Below, piece by piece: positions 39,925 to 46,464 of a stretch of DNA of 46,464 bases (positions are counted from its first letter, which is position 1; each line of letters starts with the position of its first letter). The notes under the pieces were generated by a model, which saw nothing but the letters and a program-made list of their open reading frames with translations, was not told the DNA's origin and made no database searches. The stretch comes from Promicromonosporaceae bacterium (GTDB lineage Bacteria > Actinomycetota > Actinomycetes > Actinomycetales > Cellulomonadaceae), in assembly GCA_009783295.1 (NCBI GenBank), contig WRHK01000029.1, positions 1-46,464 on the forward strand, written 5' to 3'. A program made the translations under genes and the position numbers.

Positions 39925-41232
39925 TCACGGGCGCACGTGACCGTCACCCTGCACCACCCACTTGGTGGTGGTGAGCTCGGCGAGGCCCATGGGACCGCGG
40001 GCGTGGAGCTTCTGCGTGGAGATGCCGATCTCGGCGCCCAGGCCCAGCTCGCCGCCGTCCGTGAAGCGGGTCGAGGCGTTGACCATGACGGCCGCGGCGT
40101 CGACCTCCGCGACGAACCGCTCGGACGCGCCCAGGTCGTTCGTGAGGATCGCCTCGGTGTGGCCGGAGGTCCACGTGCGGATGTGGTCGATCGCCTCGTC
40201 GAGCGAGTCCACGACCCGCACGGCGAGCTCGAGCGCGAGGTACTCCTTCGCCCAGTCCTCGTCCGTCGCGGGGGTCACGACGACGCCGTCGGGCGCGGCC
40301 GCCCGGGCCCGCTCGTCGCCGTGGAGCACCACGCCGGCGCCGGACAGCGCGGCGAGAGCCTTGTCGAGGAACGCGTCGGCGACGTCGGCGTGCACCAGCA
40401 GCGTCTCGGCGGCGTTGCACACCCCGACGCGCTGCGTCTTGGCGTTCATCACGATGGCGACGGCCTTGTCCAGGTCGGCGGACGCGTCGACGTAGACGTG
40501 GACGTTGCCCACGCCCGTCTCGATGACGGGCACGGTCGACTCGGCGACCACCGTGCGGATCAGGCTGGCCCCGCCGCGCGGGATCAGCACGTCCACCAGG
40601 CCACGCGCGTGCATGAGCGCGACGCCGCCCGGGCGGCCGTAGGGGTCGATGGTCTGGACCAGGTCCTCGGGCAGCCCCTGGGCGGCGAGGGCGTCGCGCA
40701 GCACGTGCACGATCACCTCGTTGGACCGGATCGCGGCCGACCCGCCGCGCAGGATCACGGCGTTGCCGCTCTTGAGCGCAAGCCCTGCGGCGTCGACCGT
40801 CACGTTGGGCCGGGCCTCGTAGATCATGCCGACCACGCCCATCGGGACGCGCAGCTGGCGCAGCCGCAGGCCGTTGGGGAGCGTCTGGCCGCGCACGACG
40901 TCGCCCACCGGGTCGGGCAGCGCCGCGACGGCACGCAGGGCCGCCGCGATGGCCTCGACCCGGGCCGGCGTGAGGGCCAGGCGGTCGAGCAGGCCGTCGT
41001 CCATGCCGGCGGCGCGCTCGCGGGCGGTGTCCTCGGCGTTGGCCGCGACGATCTCGTCCGTGGCGGCCACCAGGGCGTCGGCGATGGCGTGCAGCGCGGC
41101 GTCCTTGGTGCCGCGGCTCGCCGTCGCGAGGGCACGCGACGCGACCTTGGACCGCCGCGCGATGTCGCGGACGGCAGGCTCGACGTCGGACGTGACCTGG
41201 GCGGTGGCGGCGGGCGTTGTGACGGCGCTCAT
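39925..41232 (-). CDS. proA: Glutamate-5-semialdehyde dehydrogenase (435 aa)
   Basis: The second step of proline synthesis, reducing gamma-glutamyl phosphate with NADPH. The catalytic Cys is in [35 protein letters not shown] and LPRGG-like [11 protein letters not shown] are ProA signatures. The ATG at 41232 is seven bases after minus-strand TAGGCT (41245-41240), so it probably has its own leaderless promoter. The proB gene lies beyond an opposing MFS gene, so proBA is not one operon here. Confidence 0.97.
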   Translation of the reverse strand: MSAVTTPAATAQVTSDVEPAVRDIARRSKVASRALATASRGTKDAALHAIADALVAATDEIVAANAEDTARERAAGMDDGLLDRLALTPARVEAIAAALRAVAALPDPVGDVVRGQTLPNGLRLRQLRVPMGVVGMIYEARPNVTVDAAGLALKSGNAVILRGGSAAIRSNEVIVHVLRDALAAQGLPEDLVQTIDPYGRPGGVALMHARGLVDVLIPRGGASLIRTVVAESTVPVIETGVGNVHVYVDASADLDKAVAIVMNAKTQRVGVCNAAETLLVHADVADAFLDKALAALSGAGVVLHGDERARAAAPDGVVVTPATDEDWAKEYLALELAVRVVDSLDEAIDHIRTWTSGHTEAILTNDLGASERFVAEVDAAAVMVNASTRFTDGGELGLGAEIGISTQKLHARGPMGLAELTTTKWVVQGDGHVRP

Positions 41233-41278
41233 GCCCGGAAGCCTACTGTCGTCGGCGGGGCGAGGGCAGAATCCGTCC

Positions 41279-42640
41279 ATGAGCACGTCGCTCGGCCGCA
41301 CGGGCCGTCTCGACCGCCTCCCGTTCACGCGCGCCCACGGCCGCCTGCTGGTCGGCTCCGGCGTCGGCTGGGCGCTGGACGCCATGGACGTCGGCATCAT
41401 GTCGTTCGTGCTCGTGGCGATCGGCGAGCAATGGGCGCTGTCCACGGGCGAGAGGTCGCTGCTCGGGTCGATCGGGTTCGCGGGCATGGCCGTCGGCGCC
41501 GCGCTCGGCGGCCTGCTGGCAGACCGGGTGGGGCGGCGCCAGGTGTTCGCCCTCACGCTTCTCGTGTACGGGCTCGCGACCGGTGCCTCCGCGCTCGCCG
41601 GCGGACTCGTGGTGCTGCTGGTGCTGCGGTTCGTGGTCGGGCTGGGGCTCGGCGCCGAGCTGCCCGTGGCGTCGACGCTGGTCAGCGAGTACGCCCCCGC
41701 CCGGATCCGGGGCCGGGTGATCGTGGTGCTCGAGTCGTTCTGGGCCGTGGGGTGGGTCGCGGCGGCCGTCGTCGGGCTGCTGCTGGTCCCGGCGTCCGAC
41801 GCCGGGTGGCGCTGGGCGTTCGCGATCGGCCTGGTCCCGGCCGCCTACGCCCTCTACGTGCGCACGCGCCTGCCCGAGTCGGTGCGCTTCCTGGAGCGCC
41901 GGGGCCGGACCGACGAGGCCGAGCAGGCCGTCCGCGTCTTCGAGCAGTCCCGCCCCCTCCTGCCCCGCACCCCCCGCGTTGCGGGACTCCCGGATCCCGC
42001 TTCTGAGGGGCCAGAACCGGAGCCCCAGAGTCCCACAGCGGAGAAGGTGGGCGTCGCGGAGCTGTTCCGGGGGCCGCTGCGGCGGCGCACCGTCGGGCTG
42101 TGGCTCACCTGGTTCGGGGTGAACTTCGCCTACTACGGGGCGTTCACCTGGATCCCCACGCTGCTCGTGGCCGACGGCTTCACGATGGTCCGCTCGTTCG
42201 GCTACACCCTGGTCATCACGCTCGCGCAGCTGCCCGGGTACGCCGTGTCCGCGTGGCTCATCGAGGTGTGGGGGCGGCGGGCGGTGCTCCTGACGTTCCT
42301 GGCCGGGTCGGCGCTCGCCGCGGTCGGGTTCGCGCTGGCGGGCTCGGTGCCACAGATCCTCGCGGCGGGCATGGCGCTGTCGTTCTTCAACCTCGGCGCC
42401 TGGGGCGCCCTGTACGCGGTGACGCCGGAGAGCTACCCCACGCGCGTGCGGGCCACGGGGGCGGGCAGCGCGACGGCGTTCGGCCGGCTCGCCTCGATCC
42501 TGGCCCCGCTGCTGGTGCTGCCGCTGCACGACGCGATCGGCACGGGCGGCGTGTTCGCGGTCTTCGCGGTCGCGTTCGTGCTGGCCATGGGCGGCGCGGT
42601 GCTGCTCAAGGAGCTGCGGGGCCGTCGCCTCGAGGAGTGA
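41279..42640 (+). CDS. MFS transporter, sugar-porter/NaiP-like (453 aa)
   Basis: A twelve-helix importer-type major facilitator. Helix 1 has [17 protein letters not shown], the D-x-M-D motif of organic-acid and niacin-type porters. [14 protein letters not shown] and PESVRFL are the loop motifs, and [16 protein letters not shown] is in the second half. The central loop (about 220-260) is Pro/Glu-rich and coincides with a DNA palindrome at 41981-42036. The ATG is six bases after CAGAAT. It interrupts the proB-proA pair on the opposite strand and ends 3 bp from proB. Substrate is uncertain: an aromatic acid, nicotinate or a sugar. Confidence 0.9.
   Translation: MSTSLGRTGRLDRLPFTRAHGRLLVGSGVGWALDAMDVGIMSFVLVAIGEQWALSTGERSLLGSIGFAGMAVGAALGGLLADRVGRRQVFALTLLVYGLATGASALAGGLVVLLVLRFVVGLGLGAELPVASTLVSEYAPARIRGRVIVVLESFWAVGWVAAAVVGLLLVPASDAGWRWAFAIGLVPAAYALYVRTRLPESVRFLERRGRTDEAEQAVRVFEQSRPLLPRTPRVAGLPDPASEGPEPEPQSPTAEKVGVAELFRGPLRRRTVGLWLTWFGVNFAYYGAFTWIPTLLVADGFTMVRSFGYTLVITLAQLPGYAVSAWLIEVWGRRAVLLTFLAGSALAAVGFALAGSVPQILAAGMALSFFNLGAWGALYAVTPESYPTRVRATGAGSATAFGRLASILAPLLVLPLHDAIGTGGVFAVFAVAFVLAMGGAVLLKELRGRRLEE
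41981..42036. repeat. Imperfect palindrome inside the MFS central loop
   Basis: The outer arms GCGGGACTC / GAGTCCCAC and the inner arms TTCTG / CAGAA (around loop AGGGGC) form a 56-nt imperfect palindrome with matches along most of its length. It is in frame and encodes the loop between helices 6 and 7. Confidence 0.55.
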
Positions 42641-42643
42641 CCG

Positions 42644-43762
42644 TCATCGGCGGTCGAGCACCAGGTCGTCGCGGTGCACGACCTCGCGGTCGTAGCCCTC
42701 GCCCAGGGTCTCGCGCAGCTCGGCGGTGTGACGGCCCAGCAGGGCGGGCAGCTCGTGCGAGTCGAACGCCACCAGGCCGCGGGCCAGCACCACGCCGTCG
42801 GGCGCGACGAGCTCCACCGGGTCGCCGGCGTCGAACTCGCCCTCGACCCGTGTGATCCCGGCCGGGAGCAGCGACGCGCGGCCCCCGCGCACGGCCCGCG
42901 CCGCACCCTCGTCGACGAACAGCCGTCCCCGCACGCGCGCCGCGTGCGCGATCCAGAGCCGCCGCGCCGACGTCCGCCGGCCTGTGGCGGCGAAGTACGT
43001 GCCGACGTCGTCGCCCGCGAGCGCCGGCGCCGCGTTGCGCGCGGCGGTGAGCACCACGGGGATGCCCGACGCCGTGGCGATCCGCACGGACTCGAGCTTG
43101 GTGACCATGCCGCCCGTGCCGACGGCGCTGCCGCGGCTGCTGACCGGCACGTCCGCCACCTCGGCGAGGTCGCCGACGTGGGCGATCCGCTGCGCGCCGG
43201 GCTTGCTGGGCGAGCGGTCGTGCAGGCCGTCGACGTCGGTGAGCAGCACCAGCGCGTCGGCGCGCACCAGGTGGGAGACGAGCGCGGCGAGGCGGTCGTT
43301 GTCGCCGAACTTGAGCTCGTCGGTGGTGACGGCGTCGTTCTCGTTGACGACGGGCACGACGCCGAGCGCGAGCAGGCGGGACAGGGAGCGCTGGGCGTTC
43401 TTGTACCGCAGGCGGCGCACCGTGTCCTCGGCCGTCAGCAGGATCTGACCGACCCGCATGCCGTGCTGCGCGAACGCCTCGGCGTAGCGGGCCACGAGCA
43501 TGCCCTGACCCACGGACGCGGCCGCCTGCATGGTGGCGAGGTCCTTGGGGCGCACCGTGAGCCCGAGCGGGCCGATCCCGGCCGCGACGGCGCCGGACGT
43601 CACCAGGACCACCTGCGTGCCGGCGGCGTGCCGCGCGGCGAGCACCTCGACGAGCGCGCGCAGGGCCGCGAGGTCCAGCTGCCCGTCAGGCCCGGTGAGG
43701 GACGACGAGCCGATCTTGACGACGACACGGCGGGCGGCGGGCAGGGCGGAGCGGGAGGTCAC
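42644..43762 (-). CDS. proB: Glutamate 5-kinase (372 aa)
   Basis: The first step of proline synthesis. The amino-acid kinase domain has VVVKIGSSSLTG (about 13-24), VTSGAVAAGIGPLG, VPVVNENDAVTTDELKFGDN and GTGGMVTKLESVRIA. A C-terminal PUA domain (about 280-365) has GRLFVDEGAARAVRGGRASL. The start is GTG at 43762. It follows obg by 69 bp containing a long hairpin. Confidence 0.97.
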   Translation of the reverse strand: MTSRSALPAARRVVVKIGSSSLTGPDGQLDLAALRALVEVLAARHAAGTQVVLVTSGAVAAGIGPLGLTVRPKDLATMQAAASVGQGMLVARYAEAFAQHGMRVGQILLTAEDTVRRLRYKNAQRSLSRLLALGVVPVVNENDAVTTDELKFGDNDRLAALVSHLVRADALVLLTDVDGLHDRSPSKPGAQRIAHVGDLAEVADVPVSSRGSAVGTGGMVTKLESVRIATASGIPVVLTAARNAAPALAGDDVGTYFAATGRRTSARRLWIAHAARVRGRLFVDEGAARAVRGGRASLLPAGITRVEGEFDAGDPVELVAPDGVVLARGLVAFDSHELPALLGRHTAELRETLGEGYDREVVHRDDLVLDRR

Positions 43763-43781
43763 GCGCCCATCATCGCCGAGT

Positions 43782-43823
43782 TGTCCGGCCCAGCGCGGCG
43801 CTGACCGCGCGCTGGACCGGACA
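43782..43823. terminator. Long hairpin between obg and proB
   Basis: Arms 43782-43797 and 43808-43823 pair over 16 positions with one mismatch (TGTCCGG-CCAGCGCG / CGCGCTGG-CCGGACA), loop 10 nt. It lies 8 bp after the obg stop on the minus strand. It may be a terminator or a partial attenuator before proB. Confidence 0.6.
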
Positions 43824-43831
43824 GGGCGGCG

Positions 43832-45352
43832 TCAGGCGTCGTCGTCGGGGTCCGTCCAGTGGCCCGACTGGCGCTCGGTCCACAGCTCGCGGCGCGCCTC
43901 GGTCTTGGCGTCCATGCGCTCGGTGAACTCGCGGCGCTTGTCGGAGCGCGTGGGGCGCGAGCTCGGGTCGAGGCGCAGGTCGGTGCCGCGCGCGCCGAGC
44001 AGCTCGGGCCCGGTCATGAGCGTCGGCTCCCAGTCGAAGACGACGGCGTTGCGCGGGTCGCCGATGCGCACCTCGTCGCCGGCGACGGCGCCCGTCCTGA
44101 ACAGCCGCTCCTCGACGCCCAGCTTGGCGAGCCGGTCGGCGAGGAAGCCGACGGCCTCGTCGTTGTTGAAGTCCGTCTGGCGAACCCAGCGCTCCGGCTT
44201 GGAGCCGCGCACCTCGAAGTAGGTACCCTCGGCGTCGCGCTTCTGGGTGACGGTGAAGCCCGCGTCGTCGACGGCCTTGGGGCGCAGCACCACGCGCGTC
44301 GCCTCGGGAGCCGGGGCGGCGGCGCGCGCCTCCTCCACGATCCGGGCGAGCGCGAACGTCAGCGGGCGCAGGCCCTCGCGGCTCGCGGTCGAGATCTCGA
44401 AGACCTCCAGGCCGCGCGCCTCGAGCTCCGGCTTGACGAAGTCGGCCAGCTCGCGCGCCTCGGGCACGTCGATCTTGTTCAGCACCACCAGGCGGGGGCG
44501 CTCCGTGAGCGGCACGCGCCCGCCCTCGATCTCCAGGTCGCCCGCGTACGCGGCGAGCTCGGACTCGATGGTGTCGAGGTCGCTGATCGGGTCGCGGCCG
44601 GGCTCGAGCGTGGCGCAGTCGAGCACGTGCACGATGACGGCGGTGCGCTCGATGTGCCGCAGGAACTCCAGGCCCAGGCCCTTGCCCTCGCTCGCGCCGG
44701 GGATCAGCCCGGGCACGTCGGCGACGGTGTAGCGCGTCTCCCCCGCCTCGACCACGCCCAGGTTCGGCACCAGCGTGGTGAACGGGTAGTCCGCGATCTT
44801 GGGGCGCGCGGCCGAGATCGTGGCGATGAGCGAGGACTTGCCCGCGCTCGGGTAGCCCACGAGCGCGACGTCGGCGATCGTCTTGAGCTCGAGCACGACG
44901 TCGGCCATCTCGCCCGGCTCGCCGAGCAGCGCGAAGCCCGGGGCCTTGCGCTTGGGCGACGCGAGCGCCCGGTTTCCGAGGCCGCCACGGCCGCCGGCCG
45001 CGACCACGTACTCGGCGCCGGCGCCCACGAGGTCGGCCAGCACGTTCCCGTCGAGGTCCTTGACCACCGTGCCGTCGGGCACGACCAGCACGAGGTCCTC
45101 GCCCTTGGCGCCGTCGCGGTCGTCGCCCATGCCCTGCGTGCCGCTGGTCGCCCGGCGGTGCGGCGAGTGGTGGTAAGCGAGCAGCGTCGTCGTCTGCGGG
45201 TCGACGACGACGCGGACGCTGCCGCCGTCGCCGCCGTTGCCGCCATCGGGGCCGGCGAGCGGCTTGAACTTCTCGCGGCGGATCGAGGCGACGCCGTGGC
45301 CGCCGTCACCGCCGGCGGCGTGGAGCACGACCCTGTCGACGAAGCTGGCCAT
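43832..45352 (-). CDS. obg: GTPase Obg/CgtA (506 aa)
   Basis: A ribosome-associated GTPase linked to 50S maturation and the stringent response. The Gly-rich OBG domain (1-158) has [19 protein letters not shown] and [10 protein letters not shown]. The G domain has G1 GYPSAGKSS (166-174), G3 [16 protein letters not shown], and G4 NKID. The C-terminal OCT domain (about 380-440) is followed by a charged tail. GAGGATCC precedes the ATG. It is third in the rplU-rpmA-obg order, after a hairpin. Confidence 0.97.
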   Translation of the reverse strand: MASFVDRVVLHAAGGDGGHGVASIRREKFKPLAGPDGGNGGDGGSVRVVVDPQTTTLLAYHHSPHRRATSGTQGMGDDRDGAKGEDLVLVVPDGTVVKDLDGNVLADLVGAGAEYVVAAGGRGGLGNRALASPKRKAPGFALLGEPGEMADVVLELKTIADVALVGYPSAGKSSLIATISAARPKIADYPFTTLVPNLGVVEAGETRYTVADVPGLIPGASEGKGLGLEFLRHIERTAVIVHVLDCATLEPGRDPISDLDTIESELAAYAGDLEIEGGRVPLTERPRLVVLNKIDVPEARELADFVKPELEARGLEVFEISTASREGLRPLTFALARIVEEARAAAPAPEATRVVLRPKAVDDAGFTVTQKRDAEGTYFEVRGSKPERWVRQTDFNNDEAVGFLADRLAKLGVEERLFRTGAVAGDEVRIGDPRNAVVFDWEPTLMTGPELLGARGTDLRLDPSSRPTRSDKRREFTERMDAKTEARRELWTERQSGHWTDPDDDA

Positions 45353-45379
45353 GGGGGGATCCTCTCAGGATTCACAGCA

Positions 45380-45409
45380 AGAGGGGCGCGCCAAGCGGCG
45401 CGCCCCTCT
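45380..45409 (-). terminator. Hairpin between rpmA and obg
   Basis: AGAGGGGCGCGCC-AAGC-GGCGCGCCCCTCT, a perfect 13-bp stem with a 4-nt loop, in the 83-bp gap. On the minus strand it is preceded by a T-rich run but not followed by one. It probably lowers obg expression relative to rplU-rpmA by partial termination or by RNA processing. Confidence 0.6.
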
Positions 45410-45435
45410 GCGAAAAAGAACTGCTGCGGTGAGGC

Positions 45436-45693
45436 TCAGGCCTCGACCGACTCGATGTTGACGACCTTGCGGCCGCGACGCGTCGCGAACTGGACCGCAC
45501 CGGCGGTCAGCGCGAACAGCGTGTCGTCGCCGCCACGGCCGACGTTCTCGCCGGGGTGGAAGTGGGTGCCGCGCTGGCGGACGATGATCTCGCCGGCCTT
45601 GACGACCTGACCGCCGAAGCGCTTGACGCCGAGACGCTGGGCGTTCGAGTCACGACCGTTGCGCGAGGAGCTCGCGCCCTTCTTGTGTGCCAT
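45436..45693 (-). CDS. rpmA: 50S ribosomal protein L27 (85 aa)
   Basis: bL27, whose N-terminal tail reaches the peptidyl-transferase centre. [20 protein letters not shown] and [19 protein letters not shown] are diagnostic. There is no cleavable N-terminal extension of the kind seen in Firmicutes. It follows rplU after 62 bp. Confidence 0.98.
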   Translation of the reverse strand: MAHKKGASSSRNGRDSNAQRLGVKRFGGQVVKAGEIIVRQRGTHFHPGENVGRGGDDTLFALTAGAVQFATRRGRKVVNIESVEA

Positions 45694-45755
45694 TCTCAGG
45701 ACCTGCTTTCAGGAAGTACGGGGGAAGATCACGCGGGCTCGACGCCTGCGGAAAG

Positions 45756-46064
45756 TCACTTGATGCCGGTGACCTTGACGCGGGTCAGCGACTGACGGTG
45801 ACCCTGGCGCTTGCGGTAGCCGGTCTTGTTCTTGTACTTGAGGATGACGATCTTCGGGCCCTTCTCGTCCCGAACGACCTCAGCCGTGACCTTGACCTTC
45901 GCCAGCTTCGCGGCGTCGGACGTCACCTTCTCCCCGTCGACGAGCAGCAGAGCGGGCAGCTCGACGGTGTCGCCGGCCTTCGCGTCGATGCTGTTCATGA
46001 CGACGATGTCGCCGACGGACACCTTCTCCTGACGGCCACCGGCCTTGACGATCGCGTACACCAT
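45756..46064 (-). CDS. rplU: 50S ribosomal protein L21 (102 aa)
   Basis: bL21, a 23S rRNA-binding protein. [19 protein letters not shown] and [20 protein letters not shown] match the family. AGGAGA lies nine bases before the ATG. It heads the rplU-rpmA operon and has a roughly 130-nt leader. Confidence 0.98.
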   Translation of the reverse strand: MVYAIVKAGGRQEKVSVGDIVVMNSIDAKAGDTVELPALLLVDGEKVTSDAAKLAKVKVTAEVVRDEKGPKIVILKYKNKTGYRKRQGHRQSLTRVKVTGIK

Positions 46065-46174
46065 GGTGCATATCTCCTGGTCTGGGCGTGCCGCACGGCG
46101 TGAGACACCGGCTTGGTCTGCAACTCACCCCGCCGCGGCGGTCGAGTGCGGTGCGTCCGTGGGCACACGGGACT

Positions 46175-46208
46175 GGCACGCCGATGGGCGTGCCGACGCA
46201 AAAGTCTA
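46175..46208 (-). promoter_or_regulatory. rplU promoter and leader hairpin
   Basis: Minus-strand TAGACT (46208-46203) is a good -10, with a weak TTCGGC as the -35. Transcription would start near 46196 and the first element of the RNA would be the hairpin GGCACGCC-CATC-GGCGTGCC (46194-46175, 8-bp perfect stem). The leader to the ATG is then about 130 nt, long for this genome. It may be a site for L21 autoregulation; that is inference. Confidence 0.5.
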
Positions 46209-46267
46209 CACGAGCCTCACGCTCCGCCGAACGTGACCTCCCGCACGACCGGGCGCAGCATGGACGG

Positions 46268-46464
46268 ATGGAGGCCGACGACGCGGTCGCCACCGCGCTG
46301 CGGGAGACCGACCGACGGGACTTCCTCCCCCGGGCCCGCCGCCCCTGGGCCCACGAGGACCGCCCGCTGGAGATCGGCCACGGCCAGACGTGCTCGCAGC
46401 CGTCGACGGTGGCCGCCATGCTGCGCCTCCTGGACGTGCCGCAGGGCGCCCGGGTGCTCGACCT
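46268..46464 (+). CDS. Protein-L-isoaspartate O-methyltransferase-like, 3' truncated by the window
   Basis: Only the first 65 codons are present. RRDFLPRARRPWAHEDRPLE and IGHGQTCSQPSTVAAMLRLL match the PCMT family (the substrate-side GQT-S-QP motif), and GARVLDL begins SAM motif I at the edge. The enzyme methylates isoaspartyl residues in damaged proteins. The ATG is six bases after CAGCAT. It is divergent from rplU. Confidence 0.85.
   Translation, partial: MEADDAVATALRETDRRDFLPRARRPWAHEDRPLEIGHGQTCSQPSTVAAMLRLLDVPQGARVLD

Noticed and set aside
1-46464. CRISPR arrays, insertion sequences, integrons or prophage
   Set aside because: No regularly spaced repeats, transposase, integrase or structural phage genes were seen on either strand.

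Overview
The window is 46.5 kb of very GC-rich DNA, with strong third-position GC, many GTG starts and dense packing. The gene complement is that of a Gram-positive high-GC actinobacterium: Rv2788-type MntR, Mycobacterium-order LigD with Ku, RelQ-type alarmone synthetase, membrane malate:quinone oxidoreductase, LysE/ArgP, and the rplU-rpmA-obg-proB/proA-nadD-rsfS block. The overall feel is Micrococcales, near Cellulomonadaceae or Promicromonosporaceae; that placement is inference. I see no phage, insertion sequence, CRISPR array or rRNA. This reads as ordinary chromosome with a few short palindromic repeats.

Layout. 0.1-6.2 kb: aldo/keto reductase, an SDR/TetR divergent pair with twin operators, an MFS exporter, MntR and a membrane-anchored metallophosphoesterase. 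6.2-10.2 kb: an SRPBCC-like gene that lacks a stop codon, facing a large secreted GH3 glycosidase. 10.4-14.5 kb: a non-homologous end-joining locus (Ku, LigD) with a RelQ-type (p)ppGpp synthetase between the two. 14.5-22.6 kb: DUF2599 lipoprotein, quinone oxidoreductase, M24 peptidase, MFS, GNAT, methyltransferase, a PEBP protein coupled to a DHA2-type exporter, and a phosphinothricin-acetyltransferase-like GNAT. 22.7-27.1 kb: mqo, argP/lysE, a cupin and a double DUF427 protein. 27.4-30.4 kb: proton-translocating transhydrogenase pntAB. 30.6-35.9 kb: three translationally coupled genes (ABC ATPase, permease with an outer-face domain, and a YncE-propeller/phosphoesterase fusion). 35.9-37.0 kb: peptidase E and two identical tRNA-Ala(GGC) genes. 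37.0-46.1 kb: the conserved block read on the minus strand (rplU, rpmA, obg, proB, proA, a 31-residue membrane peptide, nadD, a Pro/Ala-rich membrane protein, rsfS, histidine phosphatase), interrupted by a plus-strand MFS gene between proB and proA. The window ends inside a pcm-like gene.

The most striking pattern is architectural. At least nine genes have a TANNNT -10 hexamer exactly six bases before the start codon, which is the signature of leaderless transcripts. In one case (22016-22037) two such promoters face each other in a 22-bp gap and share a central TA. Other observations worth following are the alarmone synthetase embedded in the NHEJ locus, palindromic repeats inserted in frame in the LigD interdomain linkers and in an MFS loop, paired CRP-like sites before mqo, and the coupled ABC/phosphoesterase operon.
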